Translations under genes and position numbers: made by a program | The notes under the pieces: model-generated | Told to the model about the DNA's origin: nothing | What the model saw: the letters and a program-made list of their open reading frames with translations, nothing else | The model's database searches: none | In this document: one piece after another, positions 6,483 through 12,102 of the stretch | Layout: every line of letters starts with the position of its first letter | Numbering within the stretch: position 1 is the first letter of the stretch | Origin: Actinomycetota bacterium | Lineage (GTDB): Bacteria; Actinomycetota; Actinomycetes; S36-B12; UBA5976 | NCBI GenBank assembly: GCA_947447095.1 | Contig: CANFIL010000038.1 | Location: 1-12,102 of the forward strand | Direction: 5' to 3' | Length of the DNA: 12,102 nucleotides

Positions 6483-7148
6483 ATGAATAATCCAGTTGGA
6501 GCGACGGACCGAACTTCGGTCCGTCGCTTTCCTGAAAAAGCAGTGAAAGATCGCGCTGAAGTCAACGCCATCCTTGATGCCGGCTTAGTCGCGCACGTTT
6601 CCTGCGTCGTAGATGGTCAACCGTTCGTCATGCCAGTTGGATACGCCCGTGATGGCGAACGCGTACTGTTCCACGGTTCAACAGCATCTCGACTTTTCAA
6701 GAACCTTGCCGCAGGTCAGCCTTGCTGCTTCACGGTCACCTTGCTTGATGGAATGGTTCTTGCGCGAAGCGCATTTGAATCAAGCATGCATTACCGGTGC
6801 GTTATCGCTCTCGGTTCCTGTGAGGTTCTCGAAGGCGACGAAAAAGATGATGCCTTAATTCGCATCACAGAATTCTTGCTTCCTGGCCGGACGGACGAAG
6901 CGCGAAAGTCGGCGCCCAAAGAATCCAAAGCGACATTGGTACTAGCGCTGACTCTCGATGAAGTGTCATGCAAAGTGAGCGAAGGCGATCCTGACGATGT
7001 GCCAAGCGATCTGACGGATCCAATTTATTCCAACATTTGGGCAGGTTACGTCCCAATGAAGGAAGTCTTCGGCGAGCCAGTCTCTGATCCTTTAACTCTC
7101 GAAAAAGAAATTCCAGTACCCGAATACATCAAGAAGTGGACTCGCTGA
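6483..7148 (+). CDS. PNPOx-fold (pyridoxamine 5'-phosphate oxidase-like) flavoprotein, NimA-like subfamily
   Basis: A 221-residue protein of the FMN-binding split-barrel type, from a group common in actinobacteria. It opens with a TDRTSVRRFPEKA segment (9-21), then shows the barrel strands AHVSCVVDGQPFVMPVGYARDG (about 37-58), LFHGSTASRL (62-71) and CCFTVTLLDGMVLARSAF (81-98). Relatives bind FMN, F420 or haem; few have known functions, and true PNP oxidases are a different branch. It sits between the aminotransferase and a DAO-type oxidase, and its stop is one base before the next ATG (TGACATG), so translational coupling is likely. A helper role in the same pathway, for instance handling a reactive imine or cofactor, is inference only. 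I start at ATG 6483; a TTG at 6468 would add five residues, and neither has a clear Shine-Dalgarno sequence. Lysine codons are mixed (7 AAA, 5 AAG). Confidence 0.83.
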   Translation: MNNPVGATDRTSVRRFPEKAVKDRAEVNAILDAGLVAHVSCVVDGQPFVMPVGYARDGERVLFHGSTASRLFKNLAAGQPCCFTVTLLDGMVLARSAFESSMHYRCVIALGSCEVLEGDEKDDALIRITEFLLPGRTDEARKSAPKESKATLVLALTLDEVSCKVSEGDPDDVPSDLTDPIYSNIWAGYVPMKEVFGEPVSDPLTLEKEIPVPEYIKKWTR

Positions 7149-7149
7149 C

Positions 7150-8532
7150 ATGTCCGATTACCGTTCGAAATCTTTCTGGTGGGACACACTCTCCGACGAG
7201 TTAGCTACGTCGTCGCGCACAGCTCTCGATGGCGATCTGAATGTTGATGTGGCAATTGTTGGCGCTGGCTACACAGGCTTGTGGACCGCGTATTACTTGC
7301 AACGCAACGATCCATCGTTGTCGATCGCCATTCTCGAATCTGAAGTTGCTGGCTTTGGCGCTTCGGGTCGCAATGGCGGCTGGTGCTCGTCCTACTTCCC
7401 CACCGAAATCGACAAGTTGGGCCGTTTGTACGGCGCTGATCAAGCGCGCGCGATGCAAGACGCGATGCATGCAACGGTTGCGGAAATTGGCGACGTTGTT
7501 CGCGCTGAGAACATTGACTGTGATTGGCAGCTCGGTGGATCAATCAGCCTGGCTCGCACTCCATTGCAATGGGAACGCGCGCAGGACTATATCCACCATT
7601 GGGAATCATGGGGTTACGGCTCCGAGCACTACAGCTTGCTAAATGCCGCGCAGGCAACTGAGATTGCCAATGCCAGCAACACTATGGGCGCAACGAAGTC
7701 TGCCCATGTTGCCGCTATTCATCCTGCAAAGCTTGTTCGTCGTTTGGCCCAGATCGTTGAAGAACGTGGCGCCACAATTTACGAACACACCCCTGTTACC
7801 AAGATCGACGCTCGTGTTGCTCACACTCCTCATGGAAGAGTCAATGCTCGATTTATCGTTCGCGCGACGGAGGGTTACACACCTCGCCTTGAAGGCCACA
7901 AGCGCGCCATCGCGCCGATTTACTCATTGATGATTGCTACTGAACCTTTGAGCGAAGACACGTGGTCACAGATTGGCTTGAACAATCGCACGACGTTTGG
8001 CGATTGGCGCAATCTGATCATCTACGGACAACGCACCCTGGACGGACGTTTGGCATTTGGTGGACGCGGTGCCCCGTATCACTTCGGCTCGTCAATTAAA
8101 GATGAGTTCGACAAATACCCCAAGGTCCACAACTCACTTATTGGCGTCCTCACCGAGATGTTCCCCGTCCTTGAGGGAACTCAGGTCACGCACGAATGGG
8201 GTGGCCCACTCGGCATCGCTCGCGACTGGATGGGTTCGGCTGGATTGAACACCGAAACCGGTATCGCTTGGGCAGGTGGTTACGTCGGTGATGGTGTTGG
8301 CACCACAAACTTGTCGGGTCGAACCCTTGCTGACCTGATCACAGGCACGAAGTCCTCACTCACAACGTTGCCATGGGTGAATCACAAGTCGCCTAATTGG
8401 GAACCAGAACCTTTGCGTTGGCTCGGAGCAAATGCCGGACTGTCGATCATGACGTATGCCGACAATGTCGAAAATCGCACAGGAAAACCATCAAAGCTTG
8501 GCGATTTCGTCTCTCGCTTCCTCGGACAATAG
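7150..8532 (+). CDS. FAD-dependent amine oxidoreductase, DAO/PuuB-OrdL type (copy 2)
   Basis: A 460-residue flavoprotein, clearly a relative of the one at 1298-2719 but much diverged. It has the Rossmann signature VGAGYTG (37-43), the subfamily stretch GASGRNGGW (70-78), and a C-terminal FAD loop WAGGYVGDGVGTTNLSGR (about 374-391). The copy 1 equivalents are VGGGFTG, GASGQNGGF and GYTGLGVGASRFG. The expected reaction is oxidation of a CH-NH bond of an amine or N-modified amino acid, giving an imine that hydrolyses to aldehyde and amine or ammonia. Its ATG follows the PNPOx-like stop by one base and the gene ends nine bases before the transporter, so it is an internal member of the plus-strand operon. 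Different flanking residues in the two copies suggest different substrates or different chain lengths, but nothing seen here proves it. Confidence 0.86.
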   Translation: MSDYRSKSFWWDTLSDELATSSRTALDGDLNVDVAIVGAGYTGLWTAYYLQRNDPSLSIAILESEVAGFGASGRNGGWCSSYFPTEIDKLGRLYGADQARAMQDAMHATVAEIGDVVRAENIDCDWQLGGSISLARTPLQWERAQDYIHHWESWGYGSEHYSLLNAAQATEIANASNTMGATKSAHVAAIHPAKLVRRLAQIVEERGATIYEHTPVTKIDARVAHTPHGRVNARFIVRATEGYTPRLEGHKRAIAPIYSLMIATEPLSEDTWSQIGLNNRTTFGDWRNLIIYGQRTLDGRLAFGGRGAPYHFGSSIKDEFDKYPKVHNSLIGVLTEMFPVLEGTQVTHEWGGPLGIARDWMGSAGLNTETGIAWAGGYVGDGVGTTNLSGRTLADLITGTKSSLTTLPWVNHKSPNWEPEPLRWLGANAGLSIMTYADNVENRTGKPSKLGDFVSRFLGQ

Positions 8533-8541
8533 GGTTCACAC

Positions 8542-9381
8542 GTGACTGCAGTACTCCTCTCACTCCTTAGCGCTGTCCTTTATGGCGTTGGCGATTTCTG
8601 GGGAGCGCTTGCATCACGCCGATCCCATAGTTTGCAAGTGTTGCCGATGATCGTATTCAGCGGTTTGCTCACAGTTCTGGCACTCATTCCGTGGCTAGGC
8701 GCAACCTTTTCCCAAAGCGCAATCACATACGGAGTTCTTGGCGGACTTTTTGGAGCTGCGGGCTTCTTTGTCTTCTACCGCGCTCTGGCTATCGGGCCGA
8801 TGGGAATTGCCAGCGCCATCATTGCGGTCGTTTCCTCAACCATCATTTACATCGTTGATGTAGTTCGCGGCACACACGTCTCGACACTTGGCGTCATCGG
8901 CGCACTTTTGGCGATGGCATCAATTGTTCTGGTGTCACGGTCTACGCAAGAAGCCACTCATCCCGTCACTACTCGCATGGTTCGTACCGCATTGTTGGCA
9001 GGCGTCATCGTGTCGCTGTTCTTCATGATGCTTGCCTACGCTCCGAAGGACGCTGGAGTTGCTACCTTCACCGTTACTCGCACCACTCAGTTGGTGTTGA
9101 TCGCCTCAGCAGCATTCCTGCTTCGAAACAAAATCACAAAAGGTGAACAACCCGACTACCGCATGGCAATCGGCACAGGTTTAGCAGATGCATTTGCAGC
9201 AGTTGCGTTTATCTATGCAAGTCATACTGGCGCAGTAGCTATCGTTGCTGTGATTTCTAATCTTTATCCTGCAGTGACATTGATGATCGCGCATTTTGCA
9301 ATCCACGAACGTGTAGAACGCCATCAATACGTTGGCATGGCCGGCGCGGTTGCATCAATCGCACTTCTCACCTTGGCTTAG
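8542..9381 (+). CDS. EamA-family (drug/metabolite transporter superfamily) permease, copy 1
   Basis: A 279-residue, highly hydrophobic protein with ten predictable membrane helices in two repeats of five, as in EamA proteins. Helices lie at about 3-22, 33-52, 61-80, 84-104, 115-134, 145-165, 176-195, 207-226, 231-250 and 258-278. The RALAIGPMGIASAI segment (about 80-93) after the fourth helix is typical. Family members move amino acids, amines or other small metabolites, often outward. I start at GTG 8542, which has AGGG seven bases upstream, nine bases behind the oxidoreductase stop; this makes it the last gene of the amine operon. Export of a toxic intermediate or uptake of the substrate are both possible. 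Its TAG stop overlaps the TAA stop of the next gene on the opposite strand. Confidence 0.85.
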   Translation: MTAVLLSLLSAVLYGVGDFWGALASRRSHSLQVLPMIVFSGLLTVLALIPWLGATFSQSAITYGVLGGLFGAAGFFVFYRALAIGPMGIASAIIAVVSSTIIYIVDVVRGTHVSTLGVIGALLAMASIVLVSRSTQEATHPVTTRMVRTALLAGVIVSLFFMMLAYAPKDAGVATFTVTRTTQLVLIASAAFLLRNKITKGEQPDYRMAIGTGLADAFAAVAFIYASHTGAVAIVAVISNLYPAVTLMIAHFAIHERVERHQYVGMAGAVASIALLTLA

Positions 9382-10277
9382 TCCAACGGTGCTGTGACTT
9401 TCGATTGACGTAGGACTAGCCACACACCAACGACAGCGAAGGCCATTCCAAGAACTCCAAGTGGCGGTATGTGCTCGTCAAAGAAGAGATAACCAAAGAA
9501 TGCAGCCAATGGCGTACCGAGATACAGCAGACTTGAAACTGATCCGGCTGAGCCTTGGCGCAGCATGTAGAACAACAGTGCGACAGAGCCCATCGAGATT
9601 CCCAACACGATCCACAACAGAACAGCAACAAACTGCATTGACCATTCAATGTGAACATCTTCGGTAGTCACAGCGAGTAGAGCTAGGAAGATTCCACTGA
9701 CTGTGTACTGGAATGCCATTCCGGACAGCATCGGCAGATCAGAGCCAAATCGTTTTTGCTCAATGGTTCCCCACACACTTCCCACGAGGGCAACCACTGC
9801 ACCGAGAACTCCAGCCGTTGAGAACGCCAGCGACATATTTCCATGCAGAATCTTTGGCAACATCAACAGTGCGACACCAGTGAGACCCAACAGCAAACCG
9901 ACGACCTGCGAAATGCGTAAGCGCTCCCCCAACATGGGTACCGCGAGCAACGCAACAATAACCGGCTGCAGACTGACAACAACCGCAGTAATGCCAGCAG
10001 GAACACCATCACTGATCGCGAAGAAAATGCCGCCGGTGTAAGCCAAGTGCAAGAACAACGAGATGTAAGCAGCGCGACCGAGCTGATTACGAGTCATTCG
10101 GATAGGTTCGCGGACGACCAAAGCGATCACAATCAGCAACGTCGCCGAGATTGCGAATCGGACGGTTAAGAGCGTGAAAGGCGGAGCATGAGGCAACAGG
10201 TACTTAGCGCCCACAAATCCGGTTGCCCAGAGTAGGACGAATAATCCAGGAATCGAACGTTTGAACAAGTCATTCAC
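9378..10277 (-). CDS. EamA-family (drug/metabolite transporter superfamily) permease, copy 2
   Basis: A 299-residue protein with ten predicted membrane helices in two EamA repeats. It begins near residue 9 with LFVLLWATGFVGAKYLLPHAPP, whose WATGFVGAK resembles the start of many RhaT/YdcZ-like permeases. The first repeat ends near GERLRISQVVGLLLGLTGVALL and the second near FFDEHIPPLGVLGMAFAVVGVWLVL. The reading frame is open back to a TTG at 10313, but the GTG at 10277 is preferred because GGAGG lies 12 bases upstream and the protein then starts close to the first helix; a TTG nine bases further in is possible. It converges on the other EamA gene with a four-base stop overlap, without room for a terminator between them. 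The two transporters are only distantly alike. The substrate is unknown. Confidence 0.85.
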   Translation of the reverse strand: MNDLFKRSIPGLFVLLWATGFVGAKYLLPHAPPFTLLTVRFAISATLLIVIALVVREPIRMTRNQLGRAAYISLFLHLAYTGGIFFAISDGVPAGITAVVVSLQPVIVALLAVPMLGERLRISQVVGLLLGLTGVALLMLPKILHGNMSLAFSTAGVLGAVVALVGSVWGTIEQKRFGSDLPMLSGMAFQYTVSGIFLALLAVTTEDVHIEWSMQFVAVLLWIVLGISMGSVALLFYMLRQGSAGSVSSLLYLGTPLAAFFGYLFFDEHIPPLGVLGMAFAVVGVWLVLRQSKVTAPLD

Positions 10278-10336
10278 GATCGAATCCGGCCTCCAGTCAC
10301 CAAAACAAGCCAATTCAGGGCTCTTATGCTGCTTTC

Positions 10337-10342
10337 ATCATA
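10337..10342 (-). promoter_or_regulatory. Putative -10 element TATGAT for the minus-strand EamA gene
   Basis: On the reverse strand TATGAT differs from TATAAT at one base and lies 60 bases before the chosen GTG start. There is no good -35 at the proper distance (GGGTGT with a 17-base spacer). It faces away from the operator-bearing promoter at 10381-10411. Confidence 0.4.
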
Positions 10343-10380
10343 GGTACTTCGGTGGCGACACACCCTTATTTCGCAAGGGG

Positions 10381-10411
10381 TTGACAAAATTGGATCCAAT
10401 TTGTGTAGGAT
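10381..10411 (+). promoter_or_regulatory. Sigma-70-type promoter (TTGACA ... TAGGAT) for the microprotein and gcdH
   Basis: A perfect -35 box TTGACA (10381-10386) is followed after 19 bases by TAGGAT (10406-10411), which matches TATAAT at four of six positions. The 19-base spacing is longer than ideal, so basal strength may be modest. One operator palindrome fills the spacer and a second covers the -10 and start region, which makes simple repression the likely control. Confidence 0.7.
10387..10402. promoter_or_regulatory. Operator 1: perfect palindrome around ATTGGATCCAAT
   Basis: AAATTGGATCCAATTT is a 16-base perfect palindrome between the -35 and -10 boxes. Its 12-base core, ATTGGATCCAAT, is the sequence I recall as the operator of the GntR-family repressor VanR of Caulobacter vanAB. 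That points to a GntR-type (FadR/VanR branch) repressor encoded elsewhere in the genome. Confidence 0.8.
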
Positions 10412-10422
10412 TGGATCCAATC
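10409..10422. promoter_or_regulatory. Operator 2: second copy of ATTGGATCCAAT
   Basis: GATTGGATCCAATC, a 14-base perfect palindrome with the same 12-base core as operator 1. The centres are 21 bases apart, two helical turns, so two repressor dimers would bind the same face. It covers the -10 box and the likely transcription start. Confidence 0.8.
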
Positions 10423-10454
10423 GGTCTATTTCATTGAAAATGTGAGGAATACCA

Positions 10455-10583
10455 ATGGCCTTTACCCATTCGATCGCAGAGATACTTATCCTGTCTTTCG
10501 TTAGCCTTAACTGTTACGTCAACGTAGCCCGTTTTATGTGGGATAGGAAGAAGCGCAATGGCTCAGCCTCAGCATCCGTTTGA
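10455..10583 (+). CDS. Putative 42-residue single-pass membrane microprotein
   Basis: A short ORF in the leader between the operator-controlled promoter and gcdH. Its ATG follows one of the best ribosome binding sites in the window: TGAGGA ending seven bases before the start. The protein begins MAFTHS, then has a hydrophobic stretch (about 7-25, IAEILILSFVSLNCYVNVA), an aromatic border (FMW, 27-29) and a basic tail (RKKR, 31-34), as expected for a single membrane helix with the positive end inside. The last 26 bases overlap the start of gcdH in another frame, so translation could be coupled. I recognise no family. It may be a real small membrane protein, or a translated leader that opens the gcdH start. 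The alternative is chance: 42 codons is short, and the ribosome site is the main support. Confidence 0.5.
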   Translation: MAFTHSIAEILILSFVSLNCYVNVARFMWDRKKRNGSASASV

Positions 10584-11742
10584 TCTTTACGAGATCGATT
10601 CACTCTTCAACGAAGAACAGCTCGCGATTCGCGATGTAGTCCGTGACTTCGTCAACGACCGTATTAAGCCACACGTTGGTCAGTGGTTCGAAGACGGCGA
10701 ATTGCCAGCACGCGAACTTGCCAAGGAAATGGGCTCAATGGGTCTGCTCGGCATGCACCTCGAAGGTTATGGCTGCGCCGGTACGGACGCTACGTCATAC
10801 GGTCTTGCTTGCCTCGAACTCGAAGCTGGCGACTCAGGTCTTCGCTCCCTTGTATCAGTTCAGGGCTCGCTGGCCATGTTCGCGATTTGGAAGTGGGGCT
10901 CAGAAGAGCAGAAGCAGGAATGGCTCCCCCGCATGGCTGCTGGAGATGCACTTGGCTGCTTCGGTCTAACTGAATCAGATGCCGGTTCGAACCCAAGCGA
11001 AATGCGCACAAATGCAAAGCGCGATGGCGACGACTGGATTCTTAACGGCTCAAAGATGTGGATCACCAACGGCAACATCGCTGATGTGGCAATCGTCTGG
11101 GCTCACACCGACCAGGGCATCACAGGCTTTGTTGTTCCAACCAACACACGTGGCTTCAAAGCAAACCTCGTCAAGCACAAGATGTCACTTCGTGCCTCTG
11201 TGACAAGCGAGCTCGTGTTCGACAACGTCCGCCTGCCAGCGAGCGCTGCAATGCCTGGCGTTCAGTCGCTACGTGGTCCACTCACCTGCCTCAGCGAAGC
11301 CCGCTACGGCATTGTGTGGGGCGTAGTTGGTGCTGCGCGCGATTGCATCGAAACTGCAGTTGATTACACGCTGACGCGCAAGCAGTTCGATCGTCCACTT
11401 GCTGCTTTCCAGCTGACTCAGCAGAAGCTTGCAGACATGAGCATTGCAACTGGTAATGCCATGTTGCTAGCTACCCACCTCGGCAAGCTCAAGGATGCAC
11501 ACAAGATCCGTCCAGAACAGATCAGTGTTGGCAAGAAGAACAACGCTCGCATGGCACTTGAAGTTGCTCGCGAAGCTCGATCAATGCTTGGAGGTTCAGG
11601 CATCACGCTTGAATACCCAATCATTCGCCACATGAACAACCTCGAGAGCGTTTACACCTATGAAGGCACCAACGAGATTCACACTCTTGTTGTTGGCCAA
11701 GCTCTCACTGGAATCGCTGCTTACGCTGATTACCAGGCATAA
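10558..11742 (+). CDS. gcdH: Glutaryl-CoA dehydrogenase
   Basis: A 394-residue acyl-CoA dehydrogenase close in sequence to known glutaryl-CoA dehydrogenases over its whole length. It oxidises and decarboxylates glutaryl-CoA to crotonyl-CoA using FAD and electron-transferring flavoprotein. Signature stretches are GYGCAGTDATSYGLACLELE (70-89), LRSLVSVQ with Arg96, equivalent to the arginine that binds the glutaryl carboxylate in the human enzyme, CFGLTESDAGSNPSEM (134-149), the FAD-contact WITNG (168-172), ARYGIVWGVVGA (248-259) and the catalytic base Glu369 in TYEGTNEIHTL. The ATG at 10558 has AGGA nine bases upstream. The pathway is lysine, cadaverine or 5-aminovalerate breakdown; the nearby transaminase and semialdehyde dehydrogenase could supply glutarate, but no CoA ligase or transferase is seen. 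The gene is transcribed from the operator-bearing promoter, and 15 of its 16 lysines use AAG. A strong terminator follows. Confidence 0.93.
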   Translation: MAQPQHPFDLYEIDSLFNEEQLAIRDVVRDFVNDRIKPHVGQWFEDGELPARELAKEMGSMGLLGMHLEGYGCAGTDATSYGLACLELEAGDSGLRSLVSVQGSLAMFAIWKWGSEEQKQEWLPRMAAGDALGCFGLTESDAGSNPSEMRTNAKRDGDDWILNGSKMWITNGNIADVAIVWAHTDQGITGFVVPTNTRGFKANLVKHKMSLRASVTSELVFDNVRLPASAAMPGVQSLRGPLTCLSEARYGIVWGVVGAARDCIETAVDYTLTRKQFDRPLAAFQLTQQKLADMSIATGNAMLLATHLGKLKDAHKIRPEQISVGKKNNARMALEVAREARSMLGGSGITLEYPIIRHMNNLESVYTYEGTNEIHTLVVGQALTGIAAYADYQA

Positions 11743-11758
11743 GTATTCGAACTAATTA

Positions 11759-11800
11759 GTGATGGCCCCGAGGATTTCCTCGGGGCCATCACTTATTTAA
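11759..11800 (+). terminator. Strong intrinsic terminator shared by convergent gcdH and TM2 gene
   Basis: GTGATGGCCCCGAGG (11759-11773) pairs perfectly over 15 bases with its complement at 11778-11792 around an ATTT loop, followed by TTATTT. It lies 16 bases behind the gcdH stop and 11 bases behind the stop of the opposite-strand TM2 gene, so it probably ends both transcripts. The T-run is better on the plus strand. Confidence 0.93.
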
Positions 11801-11803
11801 CGC

Positions 11804-12073
11804 CTAAATCCAGCGAGTGATCTTTCGGCCATACTTATCTGTGAAATTTCCTGTGATTGCCATGATGACGTCATAAACCCACCACAGACCGACTCCACCT
11901 AGTGTTAGGAAGAACAGAATTCCAGTTCCAATCTTGCCGACATAAAATCGATGAACGGTCGGCAGGAGAATGAGAAACAAGACAACCGGAAGAATCTGCT
12001 TGTCACTTACATCATTTCCTTGGGCAGCAACTGCATTGCCAAATGGCGGTGGTGGTGGAAATTGTTCGGCCAT
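11804..12073 (-). CDS. TM2 domain-containing membrane protein
   Basis: An 89-residue protein with a proline-rich N-terminus (MAEQFPPPPPFG), then two membrane helices (about 27-40 and 49-71) joined by HRFYVGKIGTG (41-51). The second helix ends in WWVYDVIMA (64-72). HRFYxG between two helices and the aromatic WxxYD end are the marks of the TM2 family; members are small, widespread in bacteria, and mostly of unknown function. The short tail ends TDKYGRKITRWI. The ATG at 12073 is preceded by a weak purine-rich stretch (AAGAAG). It faces gcdH and shares its terminator, with no sign of a functional link to the amine genes. Confidence 0.87.
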   Translation of the reverse strand: MAEQFPPPPPFGNAVAAQGNDVSDKQILPVVLFLILLPTVHRFYVGKIGTGILFFLTLGGVGLWWVYDVIMAITGNFTDKYGRKITRWI

Positions 12074-12102
12074 TAACTTGCTTCTTTCTTTGTGAGACGA
12101 CG

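Noticed and set aside
11751..11760. ACTAATTAGT palindrome behind gcdH as a regulatory site.
   Set aside because: It is short, AT-rich and directly adjoins the terminator stem; chance or terminator context explains it.
1..12102. Mobile element, phage, defence system or CRISPR array.
   Set aside because: No transposase, integrase, tRNA, spaced repeats, terminal inverted repeats or nuclease-type genes are visible; gene content is metabolic and transport.

Overview
The window looks like a stretch of an actinobacterial chromosome with intermediate base composition, about half G+C by eye, possibly an aquatic lineage. This placement is an inference. It rests on the protein types (an actinobacterial-style PNPOx-fold protein, an Lrp/AsnC regulator beside an amine transaminase, a TM2 protein) and on sparse Shine-Dalgarno signals. 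I see no insertion sequence, phage gene, CRISPR array, tRNA or rRNA.

Layout. (a) 1-1247, minus: the N-terminal 415 residues of an FtsX/MacB-type ABC transporter permease that runs off the left edge. (b) 1298-2719, minus: an FAD-dependent amine oxidoreductase of the DAO/PuuB-OrdL type. A 220-base segment in front of it (2720-2940) can fold into a closed multi-hairpin RNA and has a promoter-like -10 at its 5' end. (c) 2994-4334, minus: a GabD-type semialdehyde dehydrogenase with its own terminator. (d) 4335-4592: a divergent control region rich in short repeats. (e) 4593-9381, plus: a tight array of an Lrp/AsnC regulator, a class III PLP aminotransferase, a PNPOx-fold flavoprotein, a second DAO-type oxidoreductase and an EamA transporter, with gaps of 24, 18, 1 and 9 bases. 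(f) 9378-10277, minus: a second EamA transporter whose stop codon overlaps that of the first. (g) 10278-10557: a divergent promoter region with two perfect ATTGGATCCAAT operators, followed by an unlisted 42-residue membrane microprotein ORF. (h) 10558-11742, plus: glutaryl-CoA dehydrogenase. (i) A strong shared terminator, then a TM2-domain protein (11804-12073, minus).

How it fits together. Genes (b) to (e) form a catabolic module for a primary amine, polyamine or omega-amino acid. The aminotransferase and the two flavin oxidases would turn amino groups into aldehydes, the dehydrogenase would oxidise the semialdehyde to a dicarboxylate, and the Lrp protein would control the divergent region. 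Putrescine to GABA to succinate is the simplest reading. The nearby glutaryl-CoA dehydrogenase makes a C5 route (cadaverine or 5-aminovalerate to glutarate to glutaryl-CoA) a real alternative, although it sits behind a different operator. No gamma-glutamylputrescine synthetase or hydrolase is in the window, so substrate assignments stay open.

The least explained items are the candidate structured RNA at 2743-2929, the paired operators at 10387-10422 with the microprotein behind them, and the tandem 10-base repeat between gabD and the Lrp gene.
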